Assembly: GCA_965178125.1 (NCBI GenBank)
Contig: OZ237737.1
Span: forward strand, 1,178,001 to 1,242,000
Direction of reading: 5' to 3'
Source: Bilabrum cf. latius
Lineage: Eukaryota; Bigyra: Bicosoecida; Bigyra; Bicosoecida
DNA length: 64,000 bases
Position numbers and translations under genes: made by a program. Shown in pieces: positions 33,491 through 46,700 of the stretch; within the stretch, counting starts at the first letter, position 1; every line of letters starts with the position of its first letter. The notes under the pieces are model-generated. The model saw only the letters and a list, made by a program, of their open reading frames with translations, was not told where the DNA came from and ran no database searches.

Positions 33491-36400
33491 ATGCCGAAGC
33501 AAAGTACGAGGGCTCGAGCAAAAGTTGAGCCTCGGAAGCTCTCCTAGGATTCGTCTGAGAGCGACATCGCAGGTGCCGCTCGTGGCAAGGCCTCCGCTTC
33601 TAGAGGCAGAGATGCTTTGCCAAAATCGCAGTATGACAATTTTATAGATAGTTTGAGTGGAATCGATTTCCCGTCACCGGGCAAGTCATCCCAATTGGCT
33701 GCGCAAGGGGCAGGTACGAATGGCGAGCCTGCTGCGAAGAGGTCACGGTCTGAGAGATACCAGGGATCCAGAGGATTGAAATCTAGCAGAGACCCTTTTT
33801 CAAGTGGAAATACGTATGCTGGCATTCTGTAGAGTGCTGGCTCAGGCGAGACAAGCGAAGCAGACTACGACGAGGATGATAGTGTAGACAGCGAAGCAGA
33901 ATCGGAGGACGAAGGTGACGCCGGCAGCGAAAGACTTAAACCCAGTCGTCGTGGGGTAAAAGAGTTGGCGAAAGCGTCAGAAAAGCTCTCTGCGCAGCTC
34001 TGGGAAGAGGAAGAAGGGGTTTACGGGGCTGGCCTGATGTCCAGAGCTGGCGTCAAGGCGTCCGTTGACTCCCTCTCGTCATCGTCGAATCTTGGACGCC
34101 CTTTGGGCAAGAAGAGACACGCAAAGGTGATTGAAGACATGGCTCGCGACCGGGATGCGCACCGCTAGGCGGCACTTGCGACTGCCCCGAATGCGACGTA
34201 CGCAGAGCGCACCGTCACCCCAGATCCAGGCACCATCCTGAAACTGACGATGCACAACTTCATGTGCCACTCCCACCTTGAGATTGAGTTTGGTAACTTT
34301 GTGACGTTCATTAACGGGCGAAATGGCAGCGGCAAGAGCGCGGTGTGCCTGGCGCTTCAGCTGCTGATGGACAAGTCATCTGGATTCATGATGGACAGAA
34401 AGAGGTATCGCACGGTGAAGAAGCGGGATGCGGCACCGGGAACCCGCTGCTACATTGAAATGGTCATCAGCAACAAGAAAACCAACTTAGGAGGATGTGA
34501 GATTCCCTGGATTCGGCTCGCTGCCGAATCGGACTGGCCGTCAGGAACCGCTGGTGCTTGCTCCCTGTCGCGCCTCTCTCTCTCCTTGAATGTGCGCTTT
34601 GACTCAAGCATATGCATCCTCTCTCTCCTCGCAGCTACTATCCCGCATAACCACCGGCTCTACGGTGACTGGATCAAGGTGCAGAGACGTATCGGCGATC
34701 GGGACCAGAAGTGGCAGTCGTTTCTGATTTGGGGCGAGAACCACGAGCAGTTCAGGGGGACGGGGCCGCAGTCGGTTGGTGTGCCAGACACCGCAATCAG
34801 AGGGAGGGACGCAGATACTGAGCTAGAAGCTATCGTGAAATGGTTTTGCTACCATCCGGACAACCCGATCACGTTTCTCACGCAGGATCGGGCGAAGCAG
34901 CTTGCTATGTCTACGTCCCGTCACAAGTACGAGATGTTCCTGGTCGCCACCGATGCCCGCGTCAGCATGGTCCGCATGGAATCGATGCGAAAGCGGTACA
35001 ATCGCATTGCCGCAGACCTTGAGTCCCTGCAAGTTACCCGAGAACGGCTCAAGAAGAAGGCTGCCGCAGCCAAGGCCGAGTGGGACAAGTGCCGTCAAGT
35101 GCGCAACGCAGACTCGGAGATCCCGAGGATACGCTTGCGGATCGCAATGAAGGAGCAGGAGGAAGAGGTTGCCAGGAAGGAACGACTAGAAAGGAAGCAG
35201 GCGAGCGACAAGGCTCGCCTGAAGCTGCAGCACGAAAGGATGGTGGAGCTAGGGACCCTCGCTGACGGTCTGGACGACGATGCGGCTCGCAAGGACACCG
35301 AGGCGGAGGAAATGGAGACCGAGCTTACAGAGAGCAGCGCGAAAGGCACCTCTCTTCGCAGCAAGATTTCCATGCTACAGGGCAGGAGAGAGCGCACGGA
35401 GCAGCGCTATCTCGAGAGCAAGGAAGAGGTCAGTCGCACCAGGGAGGAGCTGGGCAAGGCGCGGAAAGCCTACGACGATGCGTGGGTGAAGGCAGGTGTG
35501 CCACCTGTAGATTCAGAGGACGAGCTGACCGACGAAGACTTGCAACTGAGCAGTGACAGCGATGGGCAGGGTCTCGATCTCGTTGATGATGAGGAGGATG
35601 AGGACGGCCCGTCGAGAAGAGGCGGCAAGGCAGACCGTCGAGGTAGGCGGGGCAGACAAGGCAGGGCGCAGCGCGCAGCGGGACGAAAAAAGCGCGCAGG
35701 CCCCAGGGCGTAGCTGTGGCACAAGACCTTTGACGAATCCTCGCCTGCCTTTGGCAAATATGCAGACAACCCCAAGAGCACAAACCCAGGTGGGCGAGCC
35801 GCAGCAGCCAGTGATAGCGAGGACTCGGACTCCGGGTACGATTCGAGCGGCGTGACCAGAGACGATCTATCCTCGACAATTGCAAAGCTGGAGAGCAAAG
35901 AGGCTGCCACGCTGCGCAAAGTACGCAAGGTTGACGCCAAGCTACGAGGGATCGCAGGCGCGAGACGTGAGGTGCTCAAGCAGCAGGCGCAAGCAGAGAC
36001 GAGCGTAGGGTCCTCCACAGTTTACCTGAAGCAGCAGCAGAAAGCCTTGAAGGAAGCCAAGGCGAGATTGAAAGAGGTTCAGCGGTCAGTCAAGGGTGGT
36101 TCTGGCGAATCGCAGCAGCACGCTTCAGTGGCTGCCTCCATGCTGGGCACAGCTGCAGGTCGGTACTGCCTTGCACTGGAGAGGCACATGGGCAGTCAGG
36201 CACCCATCGGTCCTATTGGCGCCCTGTTTCGGATTCAGCCACAGTACCGCAAGTGGAGGGCAGGAATCTGTGCCGCGCTCCAGGACATTCTCTCTTCGTT
36301 CCGCTGCGAGACAACGAAGCAATTCGAGCAGGCTCGCAAAGTTGCCAGCGCGTCAAGGTACGACGCGGACCTGAGGGCATTCAAACCTCTTGACCCTGCT

Positions 36401-38821
36401 GGCATTGCTGACAAGACCATTCGTGAGAGACCAGATCTGGCTGGAACCGGTGGCTAGGAAGCAGCATCGCGGAAGTCTTCGTCGAGCTCGTCGGCAGCGG
36501 CTGCCGCTGCCGGAATACCTTCTGTTCCGGCAGTACCGTTCCTTGTGAGTGATGCCGTTGTCCTGAAAGTTGGGACGAATGAGTCGGAGTCGTGCACTGC
36601 ACTGCATGCTTTACACAGCCACAGCAAAGCGCACCGCATTGCGGTCGTGTAGGACCCGAAGCAGGGCCGCACACTGCTCGAGTCCCACCCGAAGCTGCTG
36701 CGGTGTGTCGTGTGCGACAAAAGTGGAGGCGTATCGATCATTGGACGGTCGGGCGTGCTGATTGCTGGCAGTGCAGGCGGCAAGAACGCTCAAGGCAAGG
36801 CAAAGCAAGCGCCCGCTGCGGCTGCGACGGGCATGTTTCTTCGTCCGATCTCCCGGAGTGTGCCCCAAGTGCCGCTGCAGACTAGCACTAGCGAGTCTGC
36901 GCTAGCTCCATTTCGAGAAGACATTGAACGGTGTGAGGTTGCCTGCAACGAGGCGGAAGCTGAGTTGGACGGCATCCGAGAGGCTTTCCAGGCCAACAGC
37001 CAACGGTTGGAGGACTTGTCCAAGCGGGAGGCCCGCTTTCGAGAGCTGCACGAGACGCATCGAGCTGCAGCCGAGCGCTACAAGCAGCAAGTGTCAGCGG
37101 TGAAGGCGGTAGTTTCGAGTGAGAAGAAAGGTCGGGAGAAGCTAATCGAGGACGCGCGGGCGAAAGAGAGGGCTGTGTACGAGCTACGTGGCAAGCTGCA
37201 GCGAGCCAAGAAAGCCACGAGACGCTACAGAGCGGCGCTTGAGGAGCTGGACGGCGAGCTGGCTCCAGTGGAGTACGAGCTGCGAGAGCTGGAGCGCACA
37301 AGCGGGTCTAGGAAGCAAGTGCGGACTTTGCAGCGGCAGGCGCAGGACATTCGTGCAGAGGCGGACGATGCACGCACGGAAGCTCGCACGATCAAGATCG
37401 AGTACGACCGGCTCTTCTCTCGCCGGCAGAAGCGGAAGCTGGAGCTAGCGGAGCGCAAGGACATGGTGGAGAAGGGTGACCTCGTGATCGACCAGGGGTG
37501 GAGGGAGGTGCTCGGCGACGAGTACGACCCGGAAGGCCACGATGAGCGCGAGCAGCCTCCCATGGGAATGGAGGACGAGGAGGCGCCCATCACAAAGGAA
37601 CGACTGCAAGAACGCCTCAGGACTCTGGAGGTGCTCAGGCAGCAGGCCAGGCTCAAGGCAGAGGCGGCGAGGAGGGCTGCCAAAGGCAAAGCTCCTCCCA
37701 AACGGACCACGGACGACATCCTGAGAGCCTACCAGCGCGCTCAGAAGAAGATGGAGGTGAATGAGCAGCAGATCGAAATTGCCACCCGTATGCACCGCAG
37801 GGCCTCAAAGATGCTGAAGGTGCGGCACAAGAACATGCTTCGTCTGGTGGAAGAGGCCCAGCAGATGGTCCGCCTCAAGTTCCGGCAGGTAACCATGAAA
37901 TTTCCGTTCAAGAGGACGGAGCTGATCTGGGCACCGGACGACAAGGACGACCCAACGCAGTGCGGGTGCCTGCACATCGACATCGTTCCGTACGCCAGCG
38001 ACCTTGGAGCAGCAGCGGATGGGCACCCTGACGGTGGCAAGGCTAGTCGGGGGTCTGACGACGACGATGCAGACGAGGACGAGGACGAAGACGAGGGCAA
38101 CGTAGATGATGGCACTGGCCGAGTGAACACTGCTGCTTCGTCGGCAGCCAGCGGTAGTGGGGCGGGTGCAGTTGACTACCACGACGACGAAGGCGAGGAC
38201 GAGTCGGAGGGTTTGCGCGGGAGTTCATCTGCGTCATCTTCTCGCGCGCAAGATGTCGGGCTCAGGCAAGACCACCACATCGAGATAGGCAACAGCAGAA
38301 ACGGCATGAGCGTGCACACGCGCCGCGTGCGAAACTCTGAGACGGTGCTGTCAGGGGGTGAGAAGAGCGCGGTGTCCATCGGTCTCATCATGGCGATGGC
38401 TGCGCAGATTGAGACGCCGCTGCGGCTGCTCGACGAGTTTGACGTGTATCAAGACGAGACCAGCCGGCAGCTGAGCATGCAGGCCTTGCTGCAAGGCGCC
38501 TTCCTGGCCGCCAGCAACGGAAACATCAACGGGCACCAGACGGTGCTGCTGACACCGCACGACGTCAGCTCTGCTCCCATGGATCGGTACCCGCCTGGGT
38601 TTGTGAAGGTCTTTCGGATGCCAGAGCCCAAGAGGGTGGGGGCTGCTGCTGGTGCTGCTGCTGGCACGAACGGAACTGCGAGGGGTGGCGCCGGCAGAGG
38701 CAGAGGCCGTGGTGCTGCGCTGGGGGCAAAGCGAGGTCGCAACGGGCGGGCGGTGGGCGTGGGCGGTGCAGGGGTCGTGGCCCTGGGGCTCGTTGATGAC
38801 GAGGACGAAGAGGAAATGTGA
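33491..38821 (+). CDS. SMC6: Structural maintenance of chromosomes protein 6 (SMC6)
   Basis: ATPase arm of the SMC5/6 complex, acting in recombination repair and chromosome segregation. Exons 33491-34496 and 34635-38821; about 1,730 residues. Seen: N-terminal acidic/Ser-rich extension of about 240 residues, SMC6-typical opening LTMHNFMCHSHLEIEFG, Walker A GRNGSGKS (about 34317-34341), Q-loop region FLTQDRAKQL, two coiled coils, hinge with GPIGALFRI, then C-terminal signature VLSGGEKSAVSIG (about 38346) and Walker B LLDEFDVYQDE. A long Asp/Glu run (about 38056-38100) is inserted before the signature. In-frame TAGs: 33545, 33830, 34166, 35711, 36455, 36650. The last three split the coiled-coil/hinge core. 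Stop is TGA. The start could instead be 33275 or 33356. Confidence 0.92.
34497..34634 (+). other. SMC6 intron (138 nt, no in-frame stop)
   Basis: GTGAGA donor and a CT-rich tract ending CTCGCAG. Its length is a multiple of three and it contains no stop, so a naive ORF runs through it. Removing it joins MVISNKKTNLGG to a serine and TIPHNHRLYGDW, matching the uninterrupted SMC6 strand order in which the N-terminal head has no insert. A retained-intron form cannot be excluded. Confidence 0.8.
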
Positions 38822-38918
38822 GTAGTGCTGCTGTTCATGCAGAAAGCACCAACAAGTATGATTACGGGGCGTTCATGCAAATGCAACAACAAATAGTACG
38901 GATGCGTAGCGCAGCGCG

Positions 38919-39683
38919 TCAGCTGGAAGCGCCCCCTCCCGAGTTCGCCTATTCGTCGCTCTGCACTTCATCACTGCCTGTGCCACCATGCGGTCCAACC
39001 TATGCGCTGTCTCCTGTAACAGCTGCCGATCCCGTTCCCTCTGGCTCTTGCGGCCGAACAAGCCCGTCGCTCTCCAGTGCGCTGAGGTCCAAACCTCTAC
39101 CGTATCGATCATGCAAGGCCTGCATGCTCTTGACGAATGCAGCATCGCGTTCCTTGGCTAGTTGTTCCAGTTCTGTCCGCCTTTTCTCGATATGTTCTTG
39201 CGCTTGCCTTCGATGAGCTTGGATTGAAGCACCAAGCGCTGCCGCCTCTTCCTGCTCTGCCCCAGCAGCTACTTTTAGACGATCTGTCGCAAGTTTTACT
39301 ACGATGTGTGCATGAGAAGGGGAAATTAAGTAGTGCTGATGCAAATACCAGCTTTGGTGCGCCTAACAGACCGGTAGAGGATACGATAGTCTGAACTCAC
39401 GATTCTCAAGGATAGACTCCAGCGGTGGGGCTGGTTTCTGACCTTCATCACATGGCAGGCCATCCAAGCCATCAGCAGGCCGAGGGTTGATGCCACCTTG
39501 ATACTTAGACCCCTCGATGTCAATACCGCCGAGGTGAGCACAACCTTCCAAAAACACGGAATCCTAGTAAACCTGTCGCCTGCCAAAATTCGATACAGCA
39601 CCGTCCAGAACGCCATCAAACCTAGCAGAATGATCAAATACTAACTTGGAGGCAGCTGTGGCACTCGCAATCACACTCTCCAT
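38919..39683 (-). CDS. Small coiled-coil protein of unknown function
   Basis: Not recognised. Exon 1 is 39683-39401, intron 39400-39284 (GTGAGT...CGACAG), exon 2 39283-38919; the split codon joins in phase, giving 215 residues and a TGA stop. Exon 1 reads as a compact soluble domain (FDHSARFDGVLDGAVSNFG, then LEGCAHLGGIDIEGSKYQGG). Exon 2 is a charged helical segment (AEQEEAAALGAS, HIEKRRTELEQLAKERD) likely to form a coiled coil, then a Gly/Ser tail. Three TAGs: 39564, 39000 and 38949. No signal peptide or TM helix. It is tail-to-tail with SMC6 (97-nt gap) and head-to-head with the GH31 gene (120-nt gap). Confidence 0.65.
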
Positions 39684-39803
39684 GTCAAGCAATCCCGCTG
39701 AAATGTTCAGTAGGATTTAATTCAGTTTTTCAAATAAATATCATACCTTACAATAAGCAGGGCGCGACGTCACGAACTCAGAATCCTTCCCTCATCCCTG
39801 GTC
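39684..39803. promoter_or_regulatory. 120-nt bidirectional promoter region
   Basis: Lies between the divergent start codons of the small coiled-coil gene and the GH31 gene. It is AT-richer than the neighbouring coding sequence. With so little space the two genes probably share promoter elements; no specific box is convincing. Confidence 0.5.
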
Positions 39804-42800
39804 ATGAAGGGATTGCTAGGTCTGCTAGCCTCGCTCTACTGCACAACGCATGTGCTGGCCATTGAGCCACAGCCAGTCAAGCCAGTGAGTCGCCCTGTGT
39901 GGCAGCTTGGCCTCGACAGTTGCACTACCGAGTCGTTCTTGTACTTCCCCTTACGTTTGATGCGTCTCTCTTCGCGGTTACACGCAGGAGCCGCTGCCCG
40001 GGGCTGTTGTCATCTCATCTGACAAGAAGGCGCGATTCACAATTCTCACGGATTGCCTCGTGCGGATGGAGCAAGCCAAAGACGCTGGGACGTTCGAAGA
40101 TCGCCCGACACTCGCCGTGATTGATCGCCAGCACCAGGCCCAGTTCAAGAGTGGCGAAGCCGATAGCGTTCTTACTATTGATACTGCATGCCTGACGCTG
40201 AAGTACAAGGTCGGGTCTGCCGACTTCACGGATGCAGGCGCGCTCCAGGCCGTCTCGGCGGAAGGACGGAGCCCGGCTTGGAGCTGGTCCGCCGCAGATG
40301 ACGGTCTGGTGGCCCCAGACAATCTTCTCGGAACCATTCGGTCGCGTGAGTAGCTGATGTCGTGCCTTTCATTTTCGGCGCTATTGTGGTTCTGGTTTGT
40401 CGACAGCTCGCTCGAGATCCATTGCATACCCTGTCGCAGTTGACCAGATCGAGACCGTGTCTTTGAACTGCACCGAGAACGCGGGAATGATGGTCCACGG
40501 GGAGAGCCTGCACTGCGTGTGGGCGCCGTTCAGCCGCAGCGGGTGGCACGTGATCGACGACACCAACACGACCATCCTGGACGACAAGGACTGGGTGACG
40601 AACGACACGAACAGCAACGCGTTCGACTGGTACCTCTTCGGCCACGGGCACAGGTACACCACCGCCATCAACGACCTCAACCTGATCAGCGGCACCAACC
40701 CCCTGCTGCCCAAGTACAGCCTCGGGGTCATGTTCAGCCGATGGTTCGACGTCTCGTTCGGGGACGCACGCAGGCTGATCGAGGACGGTTACGCGAGCAG
40801 GGGCATCCCCATCGACGTCTGGATCACGGACATGGACTGGCACCGACCCTACCTGGCGCCCCCGGGGCAGGACTGGACGGGGTGGACGTTCGACCGCAAC
40901 CTGTACCGCTTCCCTCAGGACTTTTTCGACTACATCTCGGACAAGAAGCTCGGGTTCTCTCTGAACATCCACGACGCAGAGGGCGTGGACAGCGATAACC
41001 TGAGGTACGCAGAGATGGCGAAGGCCAACGGGATCGACCCGTCCACCAACCAGACGGTGGCAGCCCGCTTCGACGACCAGACCTACATGGAGTCACTGGA
41101 GGACATCATGCTGCAGCCCTTCCAGCTTGCCGTGGGCAACAGGTGGTCCCCCTGGAGGGACTGGCAGCAGGGCGGGCACACGGACGTGTCCACCTACAAC
41201 CTCAACCCCACTATCTGGCTGAACCACGCCTCGTGCACCAACAACTACCGCAGAGGGCAGAACTGGAGGGCCTGGACCCTGGCCCGGTACGGTGGGTACG
41301 GGAACCAGCGGTACCCCACTGGCTTTTCTGGGGACGTTCGCCACTCTTGGACCTCTCTGCAGTTCCAGGTGTACTTTAGCACGACTGCCTCCAGCGTCTC
41401 GTATTAGTGGTCCAACGACATCGTCGGCGAGGCCGGCAACTCGGACGACAAGCAGGAGCTGCACACCCGCTGGGTGCAGTGGGGCGCCTACAGCGCGCTC
41501 TTCCGCACGCACGACGCGGGGGGTGCCGTCGGAGGATGCGCAGACCAGGGAGGCTGCGAGGTGGTGGAGCTGTGGGACGCAAAGAGCCGCTTCTTCGAGG
41601 CGAACCGCGCTGCCGTGGCCGCCCGCCTCGCCCTGCAGCCCACGTGGTACACTCTGAACCAGCAGTCCACCGAGACGGGCGTGATGCCCATCCGACCCAT
41701 GTACTTGACCTACCCCGAGCAGGACTCTAGCTACTCCCAGTACGTGCGCAACTCGCAGTTCATGGTGGGCGACAACATCCTGGTAAGCCCCGTCACTGCG
41801 CAGTCTTCTGCCGAGACGCTCGTCGCCAACTGGAGCGTGTGGCTGCCCAACGAGACGTACTGGTACGACCAGGTGGGTGGGCTCATGATCGATCCCATGG
41901 CTGCCGAAGCTGCCGAGAAGGCGCAGCGGGGCCTGCGTGGCAGCGACCGTTCCAGCGACGACGGCATCGCTAATATCACCGCGGCGTATGCCCTCCACGA
42001 GATCCCCGTGTTCTTCCGCGGGGGTTCGGTGGTGGCCCGCATCCCTTACGACCACAGGGACGTGGTCGCCGTGGCGCGCAAGGACTACACTCACCTCATC
42101 TTCGACGTGTATCCCGGGGGCAGCGAGGGCCAAGCCACGGTGTACGAGGACGACGGGGAGACGCTGGACTATTCCAACGGCACGTCCGCGGTGACCCAGG
42201 CGACCTACACGACGGCTCCGGCCGCGGACTCGATGCAGAACACCACGCTCAAGGTCCGCACCACGGGGGAGTACCCCGGCCTCCCCAAGTCACGGGCCTA
42301 CACTGCACGCTTCGTGATGAGCTACCCTCCCGTGTCCGTCAAGGTCGATGGGCAAGACGCTGCGTACAGCCGGTTTGGCTGCAAGGCGGACAGCGCGCAG
42401 GCCGCTGATTTGTCTACCTGCTGGGGCTACGACGGCGACAGCCTGACGCTGACGGTGACGGCCGCAGGCAAACAGACCGTGGAGGGTGCTTCCATCGAGG
42501 TGATCGCGCCCGCGGTGAGCGGTGACCCCGTGGAAGACCCGATAAACGGCGCTGCCGGGGCCATCCAGAGGGCCATCTACGTCAAGCAGAACGTGCTCGA
42601 CCCTGAGATCCGGCCCGGGGACTGCAAGAAGTACCTGTACCAGGTGGAGCGCCTCGCCACCACTGGCGATGCACTGTCCTACCTGGCGCAGCCAGGCTCC
42701 GCTGGCAGCCCTTCGGACTTTGCCGCCACGCTTGCAGGGATCCCAGATTTGCTCGCAGAGTCGCTCTCTGCCGTACAGAGCCTGCCATCGCATGACATCA

Positions 42801-42856
42801 ACGTCACCCGGCAGGCCCACGCGGAGGCTCTGCTGGCTTCTGCCCACGGTTTCTGA
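39804..42856 (+). CDS. Secreted glycoside hydrolase family 31 (alpha-glucosidase-like)
   Basis: Expected to hydrolyse alpha-linked glucosides or xylosides outside the cell or in the endomembrane system. Exons 39804-39884, 39988-40345 and 40407-42856 (introns 103 and 61 nt); 962 residues. Signal peptide MKGLLGLLASLYCTTHVLA. GH31 signatures: RFTILTDCLVRME and RPTLAV at the N-terminus, FSRSGWHVIDDT, YSLGVMFSRW, the nucleophile Asp in VWITDMDW (about 40830), and the acid/base Asp in TGFSGDVRHSW. A TAG at 41405-41407 sits in SVSY-x-WSNDIVG, the segment equivalent to the usual W-S-H-D-I-G-G. Here the motif is one residue shorter and has N for H and V for G, so substrate preference may differ. Stop is TGA, followed at once by an out-of-gene second TGA. 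Confidence 0.92.
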
Positions 42857-43747
42857 TGAAAACTCATTGTGCTCGATCCCAACACACTCATGCCGTGTAC
42901 TTATAATCATTTAGCTGCACACTTGGCTCCGCGACGACCCTATGAAACGTGTTATTTGCTGTCCAAAGCAAAACTGGGTTTCGAAACCAAAGGTACACGT
43001 AACCGATAGAACCCTATTTTGCGGCCTTTGGCCTGAAAGGGTCGGGGGTCTTGTAGTTCTTGTTTTAGGGCTCCTCTGGATCTAGGTGATCACCCAAACC
43101 CCTTGGGGGGCGACGGTGCATCTGGGTGCTTATGGAATCTTTACCCAACAATGCATTTCTGTATTTCTGTATTTTGCGACCACTGGCACTTTGCTTCAGT
43201 CGCAGTAACTCTATCCCAAGGGCGCTTTCTTGGCCACTGTAGGGCATCTCTACAAGTGGTTGTGCCCAGATACTATTGGAATCAATATTCTTTTGTCCTG
43301 AGGAGGATCAATTTGGATAAATCAAGCTAAGGTGAGCGAATCTCGTGCAGACTCGAGCTTTGTACGTCATCGATTGCTAGGTGCGAATCTACTGCCAAAA
43401 GCTCAGTTTTCTATTATTCGCTAAAGTGGAATCGGAGAAATCCCGATGATAGTGCTCCATTCAGCCTCTAGGAATGAACTCGACAGCCTGTTGCAGTTCA
43501 TCAGCTTGCTTGCGGCTCAATCTTTGTCCCCATGTTCTTGCCAGCCACCAGCGTGCATGGTTAGCGCTATCACTTGTGCTGAACTTTTTGAACAAGTCTC
43601 CGTCTTGTGAGCAGCAGCCGCCGCTCGTTTTACTGTTGGGAGTCCAGTGTCTGTTTGCAACACCTGTTCGCAGTGCTTGTTGGCAACACCTGTGTGCATC
43701 TACTTTGCGCATCACAACAGGCCCTGTCGATGTCGAGATCAACACAG
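42857..43747. other. Intergenic region between GH31 and receptor B
   Basis: About 890 nt. I see no protein with recognisable motifs on either strand and no tRNA-like boxes. It includes a short imperfect direct repeat (GTTTGCAACACCTGT / GTTGGCAACACCTGT, about 43657-43696) just before the receptor B start, and probably holds the GH31 3' UTR and the receptor B promoter. Confidence 0.5.
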
Positions 43748-46700
43748 ATGCTAGCGCCAACTGCGAGAAATGACGCACGTTGCTCCTCTAGGGCTTTTTT
43801 GCTATTCGTATGCGCAACTGTCTTGCTCACGCGATGGAGTATGGGTGACAGAGGCTGCTTTCCCCATACGAATACAGGAATTCTTAACTGCTGCAGCGGA
43901 GATAGCTTAATACTGGATACAGATGCATGCACAGCTTGCTCCGGTTCGGCGCCCACTTGCAGGAGTGGATCAGGCATTGACGGCGGATTTTGCACGTTTT
44001 CGCTTGACGAAATTGTCATTGCCCCTGGTACTAACGTAAGATTTGAAGGATTTAGGTGTCAGTATCTATGTTTCTTGTACATGATCCCAAAGCTGCCGAT
44101 TCGTGTCACGGCTCCGTCGGTCTTCCGCAGGTTCAGCTCAAAGGCAGGAAAGGACTGCATTTACAAGGAAGGAATGGAATACACCTCGACGGGGGCATAT
44201 GGAACTTCACTGCTCCCTACAAGGACATCACCGTATCAGCCGAAAAGTTTGGAAATGTAGCCCAGTCCTAGGCCTTGGCATGTAACGGCAAGACGTACCA
44301 AAGCGCCAGACTGGGTATACTTGGCGGTATGGATGGGGGGTACGCGACAGGATACAGCGGAGACACCACCATTCGGCACTCCCACCAAGTATCAGGGCGA
44401 ACATCAGCTCAATAGCCCTAGAGCGTCTAGTTTACTCCGGCCGAGGGAGCGTACGCCTCCAGCTGGACTTCGAGCGGCGTTCCCTCCTAGGCGTCAGCCC
44501 TCCAGCAGTACCCTGGAGCGGCAGGCGGATCCAGGGGTGGTTTCGGTGGAGTCTCGCAGCTAGCAGGTTCTTTCAAGTCCAAGCGCGCCACCAAGTTTAC
44601 CAAAACGCGCGGTGGCACAGGCGGGGGCGGAGGCCTCTCAGTGGACCGGTTCATCACCACGGCAGGCGGCAACAGGATTATCGCGCTAAAGGGCTACGAC
44701 GACGAGCGATACTGCGTGCCGGCGCACGGCGGGGCAGGGGGTGGAGTCATGAAGCTCCACTCTAGCCATGGAGACGTCTATATTGGTCGAGCGCAGATGA
44801 GTTTCGATGGCGCCAATGTCTACGCTCCCGGGGTGGCCGGTGGCGGAAGCGGCGGAACCTTGCAGATCTGGATGCCAGGGAGTGCCAAGGTGATTATCTC
44901 CAAGGAGGCTCGTCTTACGTTCCGTGGGGGGTACACGCGAGCCACGCCGCCCAACGTGTGGACTGGTGCCACTGGCGAAGACGCCCTAGGCGGAGGTGGC
45001 GTTCTGGAGATCATGAGGATCTCCTGGTCTACGGGCGGCAAGCTAGAGGTGCGACTTCTCCCTTCAAATATTGACATGTCGTCGGGGGCGTACATGTGTC
45101 CCAGTGCCACAGACCCAAGCATCACGGGCCCTCAGCACTGCGACTGCTCGGCCGCAGTGTGCGGGTACGAGGACGGCAAAATCGACATCATTCGAGACAA
45201 TTGGGCCGGCAACCTCGCAGGATCCAGCGTGGGTGACGTGCGGCTCACCGCTGCAGAGGTCCCCGATACCATCGCAAACGTGCTCAACGGCGTGCAGGAC
45301 ACATGCATTCAGCCGCGGATGACTCTGCTGACGGGAGGCAACGTGCCGAGCTCCTACTCACCCGCCACGGGTTGTTGCTACGACCCTGCTGGGGGCCAGG
45401 AGATGCGCATCCGCGTCAGCACGCTTCGCGGAGAAACTTGGACGCACGACTTGACGAAAGACGTGGAGGTGTTCGCTGCCGGGATTTCTATCCCGTCGAG
45501 CGACATCTCGACCACTGGGGTGCAGGGATCGTCTGCCGCAGCGACGCGGTTCGACGCTGTCATCAAGCTGCCAGCCATCCACGGAAGCAACATGAACGTG
45601 TCTGTGCGCACAACGTACGGAGGGCAGAAGCGCATGTACACCGTCGATAATGCTTTCTCGACCACTCTGCCGTCGGTGGATGCAGGCATCGTGAACGCGC
45701 CTCCCGTGCATCTGCGTTGGACCAACATGACGGCAGAGCCTTACCAGTGGAGCTTCATCCTCAAAGGCAACAATTTCGGGGCCAGGGACAACGACTAGGT
45801 GGAGATCACCGTGGGTGGACAGCCATGCATGCGCACCCGCGTACTGAACTCGACCCACGCGCAGTGCTGGCCGAGCAGCGACGTGGGAGAGGACAGGCCC
45901 GTCGTGCTCAAGGCAGGGGATCGGACTGCAGGCGGAGCATCGAACACCATCGACTTTGCGCCGCCTATCATGTTTGCGGTGCAACGTGCCAGCAACGAGG
46001 ACCATGCGCGTGGAAGGTACCACAAGGTGAACGGCGGCACTGACGTGTTGATCAAAGGCGTCAACTTCGGAGTGTCCATGTGGTCCGACGACGAAAGTCG
46101 TGGGTACAAGTTCCAAGAGAACATGCTGAGTCAAGCTCACATCGACATTGCTTACACCTATCGGACGGTGCCTGGCCAAACTTCTGTGCGTCACGTAGCT
46201 TGCCACAACATGCGCTACTACAATGATCGGCAAATCGGCTGTAGGCTCTTACAAGGAGCCCATTACATAGATGGGTTTAGGCTCAGGTATCAACGGAGCG
46301 GGGCGTATGTGTATCCTAAATCGTAGCAGTTTTACTGGAGCTACGATGGAGTTGATGTTCGAGACGTTCTGCAATCCATCGAGCCAGGAAGCGGCGACGA
46401 GTGGCACTCGATTGGGCTCGATGGAAGCAAGTGGTCCGACATCTTCCAGGGCAGCCGGATCGATGGGGTCATCCCCGCGCTGAATTTCTCGCAGGTGCAG
46501 ATGACGAGCATTTCGGAAGGTTCGAATTCTATTTATTGCAAGCTGGACCCGACGGATACCTCCGGGGGAGTGCTTCGATTGCGGGGATCCAGCGTTCCGC
46601 ACGTCTAGGCCAGGGGCTCCGATTTTGGCTAGCGAAATGCCCCGGACAGAAATGCCATACGATTCCGCCATGGCTCTCAGGCCTCTGCGGTTACCGTACT

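Noticed and set aside
43650-43700. Short direct repeat GTTxGCAACACCTGT as a CRISPR-like or transposon end
   Set aside because: Only two imperfect copies, no array, no inverted ends and no transposase nearby.
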